Position numbers and translations under genes: made by a program. 26,661 nucleotides of DNA from positions 57,324-83,984 of the forward strand of contig NWUY0300007941.1 of assembly GCA_004151065.3 (NCBI GenBank), given 5' to 3'. Shown here piece after piece: positions 9,463 through 19,270 of this stretch. The stretch is from Larix sibirica (Eukaryota > Streptophyta > Pinopsida > Pinales > Pinaceae). The notes under the pieces were generated by a model. That model saw only the letters and a list, made by a program, of their open reading frames with translations, searched no databases and was not told where the DNA came from. Position 1 is the first letter of the stretch; each line of letters begins with the position of its first letter.

Positions 9463-9876
9463 ATGAAAATCATGCATTGTACTAATAGGAAGAAGGAGAA
9501 TCGACAACCCAAATGGGCTAGGTATATTGATGGTACTCCTCCTATAAGTGGATATTTTGATTGGAGTCTTTAGAATCCACCTATATGGACTGATTAGACA
9601 TTTCAATCATAGAAAAAGGAAACTTATATAACTAGGAATAGAGCCTACAAATCTACCATCTCTAAGGATTATCACAATACTTCTCATCACATTTACATAG
9701 AAGACACAAAAATGGTTTCTAGGGAAGAACACAACACCAGGACAAGAGTAAGAGAATCCTTGGAAATTGAGAATTGGGAAAACACTTTAAATGCAGATGA
9801 TGACCTTAACATTAGCAGCAATGGGAAGACAATCATATTTCAACTTAAACAACCTTCAACGTTAGTCCATAGATGA
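9463..9876 (+). pseudogene. Unidentified decayed plus-strand ORF, 137 codons
   Basis: Starting from ATG 9463 the plus strand can be read as MKIMHCTNRKKENRQPKWAR, then GTPPISGYFDWSL, three TAG stops, then YHNTSHHIYIEDTKMVSREE and WENTLNADDDLNISSNGKTI to a TGA at 9874-9876. There is no frameshift over 138 codons. The three stops are all TAG, which fits CAG-to-TAG decay. The composition is polar and charged and looks protein-like, but I do not recognise a family. It lies between a gypsy protease fragment and ORF-H, both on the other strand. It could be an antisense retroelement ORF, a fragment of a further insertion, or chance. Confidence 0.35.
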
Positions 9877-10109
9877 TATTTGGGTTTAATTGTGTTCGAA
9901 GAAACAATATCCCCCAAATAAAACCTAAAACATGTTCATCTAATCCATATTTATTCATAGACTATTCTCATTTGTTCCTCATCCCATCGGTGCATGGTGA
10001 TCCCCTGAGGATGGGATCCCATCTATGAATTCTAAAATGTATGGTTTTAGAAAAAATAACATGTAGGTTTTCCTTCTTTACAAATTTGACACTTGTGATG
10101 GATTATATA
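9877..10109. other. No gene seen
   Basis: AT-rich sequence between the plus-strand relic and the protease region. On the minus strand it is where a gypsy element would go from protease into reverse transcriptase, but no RT motif can be read. Confidence 0.4.
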
Positions 10110-11040
10110 ATCTCAATAAAGACATAGTACTTGTTCCCATAGTAGTTATCTTAACCATGTCAGGTAGCACCTAGGGATCCTTGTCCATGGTCACTATGTT
10201 GATAATAGATATGATAAAGATGGGGGAAGTGATGACATGGGAAAATGGTGGGGGTATACTAAAACTACCGATAAGACATCAATATTTGAACATCCCCTTG
10301 CAAATTCTATCCAAAGTTGCTTTAAAATCACTTATAAATGGAATTTTCGATTTCGTGTTGGTTCTAGAGTCAAGCATATAATAATCTAACTGGTCAATGA
10401 AAATGATTTTTCCTTTAGGGGAAAAAATGAATAATCCTAAAGATAAAATATACAATAGCCATCATTTCATATGACCAAATCCATTCAACAAGAATATTAT
10501 AGTCAAGTGGTGCATCAACGACTTCTAATTCGATTGAGACTATCTTTCCCTCATCCATCACTAGAAAGGAAATGATGATTCCATGCAGTTTGAAAGAGTG
10601 TCCGTTGAAAGAATTCAAAGGTGAGGATAACGGAGTTATCTCTGGGCATGCCAAATCTCTCCATCATGTTATTGACATGACACAAGTAGAGGTTTCTTCA
10701 TTAATGACACATCAAAATATGTTTATCCCTCGTGATGGTACTTGGACCTGAAACACGATAAGGTGTAGTCTTGGATGTGCCTATTCGAGGTCAAAAGCCA
10801 AAGAATAAGAATATGTAGGATCAATTCCACCAATGGACTTCAATAATGCTTGTTGTTGTGGTGGGTATATTTGTAGCACTTCCAGGGCCGAAATTGCACA
10901 AGGGTCCTAAGAAAGATCTGTGAATATACTATAATTTTGAACTACTCATGCATTGAGATTATGTGTCGACTAATGAAAGGTTCCTTTAGGAAGCGTTTTG
11001 GGAAAAATTCCATAAGGGTGAGCAATATTCCCTTATCCTT
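10110..11040 (-). pseudogene. Ty3/gypsy gag-pol fragment with degraded protease domain
   Basis: The minus strand reads DPCAISALEVLQIYPPQQQA near 10890, then LLKSIGGIDPTYSYSLAFDL, NEETSTCVMSI near 10700, ITPLSSPLNSFNGHSFKLHG, then EVVDAPLDYNILVEWIWSYE and KGKIIFIDQLDYY to about 10390. This is the familiar plant Ty3/gypsy region where gag passes into the aspartic protease, ending in the VVDAPLDYN(I/L)LLGRSW block. Related elements have DEG-ST-CVMS at the active site; here Asp is Asn and Gly is Glu, both explained by G-to-A changes. Several stops (for example in SIT.WRD) interrupt it. Most of gag upstream is missing and RT is absent downstream. The remaining ~300 codons cannot be functional. Confidence 0.75.
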
Positions 11041-11097
11041 TCATGTTACAACCAAGGAAACAATGTGAGTGATGATTAGTAGACCATACACTAACAA

Positions 11098-11098
11098 N
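11098..11098. other. Single-N assembly gap
   Basis: One ambiguous base sits exactly at the junction of the two 7.35-kb copies: ...CACTAACAA N ATTACAACATC... The left side matches 18431-18442 and the right side matches 3750 onwards. Confidence 0.95.
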
Positions 11099-11435
11099 AT
11101 TACAACATCATAAACATTCACTAGACCATGCATAGTAAATGAATCATACATAGAAATTGGTATAATAGTTGGCTCAATCACTTTAGTCATCCATTAATAT
11201 ATTACATCATTACAGGGACATGTACTCAAAATGGAATTAAAATCAACCCGATCCAGTCCCATTACTTTCCTCTTTATACAAAACCAAAATAGTTATGCCT
11301 CTTTCCAACTACCTTTTAACTAATCTACTTAGTTATAATTTAACCCTCTAATAGTTATATATTGCAACACGCTCTCATTACATAATGTGCAGTATAGTTC
11401 AAAACTTAGAATTACATTCTAATGTAGTGCCAACA
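11099..11435 (-). repeat. Element A 3' LTR, second copy, truncated
   Basis: Matches 3750-4086 with a handful of substitutions (for example GCATAG for GCAAAG, and GTAGTGCC for GTAGCGCC). It ends ...CCAACA at 11435. Confidence 0.85.
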
Positions 11436-11478
11436 GGATCCCAACAATATGTTTGGCTCGCCCTAAAGCCGATGCTTA

Positions 11479-14146
11479 TTAGTCAAGAACAACCTGTTGG
11501 AATGATGGGAAAACTTGCTTCAACTGCGTTGTGAACTCATAAAACTGATTGTCTCTTTGCTAAACAGATTGCAAAAGTACTTCAAAATCCTACTGTAATT
11601 TCATAATTTTTTCCATTGTAGTAGACTGCGGGTTTGGGCACACTGTGTCACACAACTCAACAAATTTTTGTGACTTCTCATAAACTTCGTCAATACTCAA
11701 ATATTGTTTTCCAGCTTGTTCTTGAAGCTCCATGACTTGAGTGGTAAACTTCTATTGTTCTTTCTTGGCCAAGTTAATTTTCTTCATGAGGCTAAAAATC
11801 TCTATCATAACCTCCATTCTAGCAGACGTCGACAAAGTAGTAAGAGACTATTGTTTGTTTTTCACTTTCTCTTCCCAGGACTTAAATTGATTTTCCCTTT
11901 TATGATACCTCTAGCACTTCCTATAAATGACTCCACACCATAAAACTAGTATTAACCAATTTTGACAAAATTTCCACCATGCTCTTTGTTTTGTCAAATG
12001 TTTCCTCGACTTTAGAAATCTGATTCTTCAACTCTACTTGCTCGAGTTTCTCGACTGTAGAAATTTGATCTTTCAATGTCTCATTCTGCACTTGCAAACT
12101 TTTAATCAACACCTAATTTTTGTACATTTCTCCTCTATTGTGGTGTGTAGAGATTCTTCTTGATGTAGTCCTGAATGCAACTCTTTTATCGCTATCACCA
12201 AAGAAGCATTTTCATCAACCATATTTGAATGCACTTATTGAATATCACTATATAGTCTACTTGGATCCAAATGTCGTGCAGTCATTTGCTCTGAAGCAAT
12301 TGAAACGCACTCCTGCAATTGTTGGAAATAAACTTGCGACAAGTACACCTCAATACCACGATGCTTTACTACCATTGATCAAGATCCCTCCAACTGTTTC
12401 TGAATCACTTCATGAGGATCTCCCCCAGATACCTCCTTGTAACAATTTGTTTACTTTCAACTTCCCACGTAGTATTTTCGGTATCCATCTTAGAACGACC
12501 TGATGCTGATTCTCGTACCTTCAATTTACCTTTCAATTTAACCAACTGTTGAGAAGATCTCACTTGAAGAGCCTGTTGTGACTATAAATTGACCTCAATT
12601 GAGCCAATTATCTGTTGTAAGTCTCACAATTCCATTGTTTCAATACCTTTTTCTTGAAACAACTACGTTTTTACTTGCTTCCCTTTCTATGATGCTCCCT
12701 GTTTCTGTATTTTTGAATGTACTTATGCTTTGTCTTCTTCTATAATTATTAATGACAACAAGGTGGTCTGTTTTCTTTTGTGTAAATCTGGTACCTCCTC
12801 AGCTCGATCTTGACCTTTCTTCTTTTGCGCACTCAACCTCGACGATCCCCCCACCTTAGAACTAGTTGATTCACGTGCTTCAATCTTCTTCTGCGGAGTA
12901 CCCTTTGGAGTATTTACTGTCTCTGCATCTAAATTAGGCTTCAAAGGGAACTCAGTGGTCCAATCCTCCATAACTTCTTTAATACCCTCTTCAGACACAC
13001 ATAATGATAGAACATTTGTTTTGCTTGAGGGATCCACATGCGGTGAAATAAAAGCATTATGAGTATCAACTGAAAAACACACTGCAAATCCATACCTTTT
13101 TTCAATCAAACTAGGTGTAATCCAGTATGATTCGACTGCCACTTGAATCATATCAATGTACTAGCATTGAAATCCTAGATTAGTTTCTTGTTGCACATAT
13201 TTATCTGTACTAAAATTCCATTCACTAAACTTGGGAGTGGGAAATGTTCTCGTCACTTGTATATCATAATCCCTTCCCTGTGGCGCCTTCCATTAAATCA
13301 TTGCATCTAGCAACAAAACCCAACTGATCAGATGAAAATCCTTACCCAAGTCTTGATTATCTAAATGATCTTGTATAAATTCATCCAATAAGTACTTCAC
13401 CCAATTCATTTTGATTCCCTAAGCATAATTCTCTACCGTAAACAGTATCGCTACAGGGAACTCATCCTTTTGAAATTTCCTTATAAATTTATTGGCAAGA
13501 ATTGAATTTCTAGACTTCAAATTGCTGAGATGATTTCTCCTCAACTTCTTCTATGAGTTCCATCTTCACATAAGCTTCATGGACCTTCATATCTCGAGAC
13601 GCAATTGCTTCGGCTGGATCCTCACTTTTCCATGACAATCCTGAAACCTTATGAATTAGATCCACATCAATTGCATTGGGATTATCCAACCAAATACATC
13701 CTCCATGAGACTGAATTAACAAGAATATGATACAACACAAGAATCTGATAAAACACATAACGCTTGGTCCTCTCCCGAAGTGTGGAACATATAACAACCA
13801 TGATTCCTAACTGGACTATCTTGCATGTTCAATGCTTCTGTACCACTTCCTCAATGCCATCATCATGGACAATGATATCGGCATAATTGTCAAACTACAA
13901 CAGTGGAAAAATATCAACATCCTAAAGGTTGAAGTCCAGAAACTTCATGGATGACACCTTCCCAAGCAACTTCCCTTTTATGTCAATCCTATGGTCTATC
14001 TCAAAACATGCATTTTTTGCTCCTTCATTTCCTTCATTTTGGGTCATGCCTTGTGCACACCAATTGTCGACATTATCAACCTGATTCTACAACCTCAAAG
14101 CCTTAGCACTTCAACTCTCTTCTACACTCTGTAACTTCCTTGCCAT
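11479..14146 (-). pseudogene. ORF-X, second copy
   Basis: Same decayed ORF as 4130-6800, with the same stops and frameshifts in its 5' half. The 3' (C-terminal) half differs at scattered sites and by small indels around 12420 and 12770. The coiled-coil stretch near 11921-12112 reads QVQNETLKDQISTVEKLEQV where copy one has QAQNETL. The linker reads SSKVGGSSRLSAQKKKGQ where copy one has SSKVRGSSRLSALKKKGQ. One of these differences opens a 127-codon plus-strand frame (12120-12503) that is closed in copy one. Confidence 0.6.
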
Positions 14147-14550
14147 TGCTCAGACACTTAGATCAACTAAATGAATTATTCGACTACTAGACTTCCTTAC
14201 AACAACTATTCATCTCATAAATGACACCACTCCATCCTTAATTTCTACCATAACCTATGCAATTGACGAAATATTCTCTATGGTAATCTATATGTCGCTT
14301 AACCTCCATCATTATTAATTTGAATGGCCCAATTTCCAACCGTACACATCATTAGTTTCCTTTCCATAAATATATTATGTGTTGTACTTTAGTTTCTTTT
14401 CAAAATCCAAATTTTCCTACTTATACAAATTTTTAATCAACATTACTCTCCATAAATAGATGTAGGAAACATACTTTTCATAAATAACTATCTCCTACTT
14501 GACCTCCTATGTACATGATTACAAATCATTGCTTTAGATATCATACCTCT

Positions 14551-14908
14551 AACCCATGTGGGACGTAAATTTGAGCTTTCAACCAACTTCAATTAACCAA
14601 TCTCTTTAACGGATCTCCCCATAATGTCTACAAGTTGACTGCACTTTTTTTAGTGATATAGGTAATTCAAAATGGTGCCATCCATCTCATTCACAATTTC
14701 CTAAGGTTTTTAATGTATCTACTATCATACAACAATACCAATGATCCAGGCTCCAATTCTCGATTTCGAATATTTCGATCATGCAAGCCTTCTGTCTATG
14801 CTTATCAACTACTGAATGAATCTTGCAAGTATCCTATCCTCTTCCCATTCCATCATTTGATTCAACCTATGTTGAAGTGATTCATCATCGGTCATCTTCG
14901 TAGCCAAT
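14551..14908 (-). pseudogene. Integrase C-terminal fragment, second copy
   Basis: Same content as 7205-7562, including DRNIRNRELEPGSLVLLYD and MRWMAPF, again butting directly against the 5' LTR. Confidence 0.7.
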
Positions 14909-15423
14909 TATTGGCTCATATTCAGATTCGAGGTTCTCAAATATATTACCAACAATACCCCTGCAAGAATTGGCATATTCAATACCCATGTAGGGAAAAA
15001 TTTCACCCCAGACACTCACAGGGATTGCAGAGACTAAATATAGGTCAAGGGATAACATAGTTTTATCATAATCATTCATCATTAAATGATTACAAAATCA
15101 TAAATATTCACTACACCATGCACAATAAATGAATCATACACATAAATTGGTATGATAGTTGGCTCAATCATTTCATTAATTCAGCAAGATATTACATCAT
15201 TACAAAGACGTACTTAAAATGAGATTAACATCAACATGTACTAGTCCCATGAATTTCCTCTTTATACAAAACCAAAACAATTATGCCTCGTGCCAACTAC
15301 CTTTTAACTAATCTACTTCATTATACTTTAACCAACTAATAGTTATACAACGCAACACACTCTCAATACATAGTACGCAGTCTAGTACAAAACCTAGAAT
15401 TACATTCTAATATAGCACCAACA
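14909..15423 (-). repeat. Element A 5' LTR, second copy
   Basis: I saw no difference from 7563-8077 by eye; it includes the TATAAAGAGG box at 15257-15266 on the minus strand. Confidence 0.88.
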
Positions 15424-16182
15424 GGAACAAATGGTGGACACAAGTCCTAACATAGTTTCATCAACCACCCTATGGTAGTCATACCCTAGCAGTTGACATA
15501 CCATGGAAATTGCTTGCCTGGTAATGTCTAGAAAGATGTCAATTTTGTAAGTGGGTGGCCCCTTTGGAAGCTCCGACTCTTGAACTAAGAGACCCTTGAG
15601 TAGTAGGTTTTTCTCTTCTTGGATTGTGGATTGAAATTTACCCCCAAAAGAGTCTTCATATATCTTCTGTAGGGCTGGAATGTCAGACATATTCAACATT
15701 TGATGAATTGATTCCATGGTGATAGGGCATATTATTGTGGTTTGATTTGAAGTCATAATTGCCTTATTTTCAGGTGCATAGTTTCAAACATACTAGGTGA
15801 CAAGTTCAAGGAAAGGATAGGTTTGTGGTATTACAACTAGGGACAAATTTGATTCCCATAGGTATAGGAAATCACGAGAGTCCTTGAATTGGGTCTATGC
15901 ATCATAGATGGATTTGTGCAGGGTCGGAATGGAGAGGAGAGGGTCAAACAAGTCACCCTGGGTATCCATCAGGTGTTCATCATTAGGGTTCCGTTTTTAT
16001 CCAGTTTCAAATATTGTTGTGTTTTGGATAGTGTCTATATTTAGCAGTAAAAGGACAATTCAATTAAAATAATAAGGTACATGATACTTAATTCCTAGGT
16101 TCTGGACTATTGGATTAACCTATTCTTGATTCACAACTTCCTATACCATTGGTAGCTTCGCTTGAACAATGGAGGTCTTCAT
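15424..16182 (-). pseudogene. ORF-H 5' part, second copy
   Basis: Same reading as 8078-8836, with ATGs at 16182, 15969 and 15756 and the same stops. Its downstream part does not follow on the left in this copy, because the copy begins inside element A. Confidence 0.6.
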
Positions 16183-16808
16183 TGTTTAGGTGATTAATTG
16201 AAAATTTTAATTTTTCACGCATTAAATGTTAAGACATGTGGTGCCTTCTTATTGGCTTTTCAACAATGACCTGGATCCCACTTAACTATGAACTGCTTTC
16301 ATTTTTTCCACGTGTCGATCTTTCGGTGGACCATGAAGGGGAAAGTTTCACCCAAGACACTCATAGGGATTGCAAAGACCTTGTTCGATGATGGTTTCAG
16401 GATCATAAATAAATTTGTCTTGGGAAATAGTCTTTGGGATAATGAATCCATGAGCTATCAACGCATCATTTGAGCGATTTACAATTTCAGGTGTGTGCAT
16501 TTTTTTATCTGTCATGTAGTTTCACAATCCAGAATGAGCGCGAACCGTCGATCTTAGACTCCTTCTCTTGATCATGCTTCCCATCGATCTTAGCTCCTTA
16601 TGTTTGGCTCTTGCTTCCAGCGCTTGGTCACGTGATCCATCGAGTTGAGCACTCGAGTGCTAAGTTTGAATAAGTCACCGGTTTGGGTTATAGTGCTCAG
16701 TCCCTAACCCATTTAGCACTTAGCTTTTATTTATCTCTTAGTCACTAATTTCATTAGTGTTAAAACTTGAATTTCAACCCTCAATCGCCCATTTAAGCCC
16801 TTGTGATC

Positions 16809-17222
16809 ATGAAAATCATGCATTGTACTAATAGGAAGAAGGAGAATCGACAACCCAAATGGGCTAGGTATATTGATGGTACTCCTCCTATAAGTGGATA
16901 TTTTGATTGGAGTCTTTAGAATCCACCTATATGGACTGATTAGACATTTCAATCATAGAAAAAGGAAACTTATATAACTAGGAATAGAGCCTACAAATCT
17001 ACCATCTCTAAGGATTATCACAATACTTCTCATCACATTTACATAGAAGACACAAAAATGGTTTCTAGGGAAGAACACAACACCAGGACAAGAGTAAGAG
17101 AATCCTTGGAAATTGAGAATTGGGAAAACACTTTAAATGCAGATGATGACCTTAACATTAGCAGCAATGGGAAGACAATCATATTTCAACTTAAACAACC
17201 TTCAACGTTAGTCCATAGATGA
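16809..17222 (+). pseudogene. Unidentified plus-strand ORF relic, second copy
   Basis: Same as 9463-9876, with the same three TAG stops. Confidence 0.35.
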
Positions 17223-17455
17223 TATTTGGGTTTAATTGTGTTCGAAGAAACAATATCCCCCAAATAAAACCTAAAACATGTTCATCTAATCCATATTTAT
17301 TCATAGACTATTCTCATTTGTTCCTCATCCCATCGGTGCATGGTGATCCCCTGAGGATGGGATCCCATCTATGAATTCTAAAATGTATGGTTTTAGAAAA
17401 AATAACATGTAGGTTTTCCTTCTTTACAAATTTGACACTTGTGATGGATTATATA

Positions 17456-18386
17456 ATCTCAATAAAGACATAGTACTTGTTCCCATAGTAGTTATCTTAA
17501 CCATGTCAGGTAGCACCTAGGGATCCTTGTCCATGGTCACTATGTTGATAATAGATATGATAAAGATGGGGGAAGTGATGACATGGGAAAATGGTGGGGG
17601 TATACTAAAACTACCGATAAGACATCAATATTTGAACATCCCCTTGCAAATTCTATCCAAAGTTGCTTTAAAATCACTTATAAATGGAATTTTCGATTTC
17701 GTGTTGGTTCTAGAGTCAAGCATATAATAATCTAACTGGTCAATGAAAATGATTTTTCCTTTAGGGGAAAAAATGAATAATCCTAAAGATAAAATATACA
17801 ATAGCCATCATTTCATATGACCAAATCCATTCAACAAGAATATTATAGTCAAGTGGTGCATCAACGACTTCTAATTCGATTGAGACTATCTTTCCCTCAT
17901 CCATCACTAGAAAGGAAATGATGATTCCATGCAGTTTGAAAGAGTGTCCGTTGAAAGAATTCAAAGGTGAGGATAACGGAGTTATCTCTGGGCATGCCAA
18001 ATCTCTCCATCATGTTATTGACATGACACAAGTAGAGGTTTCTTCATTAATGACACATCAAAATATGTTTATCCCTCGTGATGGTACTTGGACCTGAAAC
18101 ACGATAAGGTGTAGTCTTGGATGTGCCTATTCGAGGTCAAAAGCCAAAGAATAAGAATATGTAGGATCAATTCCACCAATGGACTTCAATAATGCTTGTT
18201 GTTGTGGTGGGTATATTTGTAGCACTTCCAGGGCCGAAATTGCACAAGGGTCCTAAGAAAGATCTGTGAATATACTATAATTTTGAACTACTCATGCATT
18301 GAGATTATGTGTCGACTAATGAAAGGTTCCTTTAGGAAGCGTTTTGGGAAAAATTCCATAAGGGTGAGCAATATTCCCTTATCCTT
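17456..18386 (-). pseudogene. Ty3/gypsy protease-region fragment, second copy
   Basis: Same as 10110-11040, including the altered active site NEET and the VVDAPLDYNILVEW block (within 17761-18000). In this copy the sequence upstream on the minus strand continues past 18442 into 18443-19270, which looks like an LTR. Gag is therefore almost wholly missing between LTR and protease. Confidence 0.72.
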
Positions 18387-18696
18387 TCATGTTACAACCA
18401 AGGAAACATTGTAAGTGATTATTAGTAGACCATACACTAACAGGCTAAAAAAAAACTCGATGAACAAGAATGAAATAAAATATTGGCAAGTGATAATACC
18501 ATAAAAAACAAATAGAATGAGTTAGCTTAAACCATATAGTATTGTCTAAAGAAAAATATTGTATGAAAATGGTGTCACCTAGAATAATGCAACTTCAATG
18601 GTATCTAACAATCTCCCTAAGGGAAGGGTCCTTTTCAACTCTCTCAAATTGCTTGCTAACTAACTTGGAATGATGAGGAGAAACACTTGCTTCTTG

Positions 18697-18830
18697 AGGA
18701 AGAAGTGAAGAGAGCTATTAATGCCAAATGGTGATAAGAATGTGTATGAAATATGAGCTCTCAAACAAATTCTTTGAAACATAACCTTTCTCTATATTTC
18801 TCTTTTTGAATGCATGCCCATGGCTTCCTT
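18697..18830. repeat. 134-bp direct repeat, first copy, ending at an N
   Basis: AGGAAGAAGTGAAGAGAGC... to ...CATGGCTTCCTT; matches 18832-18965. Mismatches lie only in the first ~30 bp. Confidence 0.95.
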
Positions 18831-18831
18831 N
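18831..18831. other. Single-N assembly gap
   Basis: One N between the two 134-bp repeats, the same structure as at 11098. Confidence 0.95.
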
Positions 18832-18965
18832 AGGAAGAAGTCAAGGGAGCTTTGAATGCCAAATGGTGATAAGAATGTGTATGAAATATGAGCTCTCAAA
18901 CAAATTCTTTGAAACATAACCTTTCTCTATATTTCTCTTTTTGAATGCATGCCCATGGCTTCCTT
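18832..18965. repeat. 134-bp direct repeat, second copy, starting at an N
   Basis: Near-identical to 18697-18830; the true sequence probably contains this block once, leading directly into TTATAGGCC. Confidence 0.95.
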
Positions 18966-18974
18966 TTATAGGCC
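18961..18974 (-). promoter_or_regulatory. TATA box of probable gypsy LTR
   Basis: The minus strand reads GGCCTATAAAAGGA, a strong plant TATA box in a probable LTR. Confidence 0.45.
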
Positions 18975-19160
18975 AAATGGAGGTCTTGAAACATCTAGCT
19001 CTCAAACTGAATGCTCCATCTCATGAAGTGGTATATAAAGTACAAGAATGGGGCTATTGAATGATCCCAAGCATGTGATGTGGCTAATTTGAATTATTGG
19101 AGCAAAAAATGTTGCTGTAAGCCTTGAATACACAACATAAAGCTAGTGGTCCCTCCACAA

Positions 19161-19212
19161 GTACAACCACACGATCCATGTGGGTTTCGAAACAAAATTT
19201 CTGTGGTTGTAC
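19161..19212. repeat. Perfect 11-bp inverted repeat with 30-nt loop
   Basis: GTACAACCACA at 19161-19171 pairs with TGTGGTTGTAC at 19202-19212. It could form a stem-loop in DNA or RNA, or be the remains of a small inverted-repeat element. It lies near the outer end of the probable LTR. Confidence 0.8.
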
Positions 19213-19270
19213 AAAATGATTGACTTTAATCATTATATGGTTCAAACTGTGATATTGAGATAGCAATTGT

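Larger units (their letters stand above)
3750..11096. repeat. First copy of a ~7.35-kb near-identical direct repeat
   Basis: Matches 11099-18442 with an offset of 7349 at the left end, falling to 7346 after about 5400. It starts inside the element A 3' LTR, which is not a biological boundary. Differences cluster in the first ~1.7 kb and in the last ~40 bp; by eye I noticed only two in between (near 6607 and 7107). Confidence 0.95.
11099..15423 (-). mobile_element. Element A, second copy, left end missing
   Basis: Same order as 3570-8077: partial 3' LTR (11099-11435), ORF-X copy, integrase fragment copy, 5' LTR (14909-15423) and target duplication GGAAC at 15424-15428. The left 180 bp of the 3' LTR and the left target site are absent because the copy starts at the N. 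This is probably the same locus assembled twice and not a second insertion. Confidence 0.85.
11099..18442. repeat. Second copy of the ~7.35-kb direct repeat
   Basis: Copies 3750-11096 including element A minus its left 180 bp, the ORF-H 5' part, the plus-strand relic and the gypsy protease fragment. The repeat ends where the first copy meets the N. The sequence continues smoothly into 18443 on the right. Confidence 0.95.
18443..19270 (-). repeat. Probable LTR of a gypsy element, boundaries unresolved
   Basis: No gene is seen. The minus strand has a TATA box (GGCCTATAAAAGGA, 18974-18961) followed by a leader-like stretch. Near 18500 a TGGTATTATCACTTGCC resembles a decayed initiator-Met primer binding site (TGGTATCAGAGC type). 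This is the arrangement of a 5' LTR serving the gypsy fragment at 17456-18386. The TG and CA ends were not found and no partner LTR is in the window. Confidence 0.35.

Noticed and set aside
12120-12503. 127-codon plus-strand ORF
   Set aside because: Antisense to ORF-X, and the matching region in the first copy (about 4771-5160) is closed by stops. It is open only through a few differences between the copies.
11099-15423. A second, independent insertion of element A
   Set aside because: The flanking sequence on the right and the target duplication are the same as in the first copy, and the left end stops at an N. A new insertion would have different flanks.
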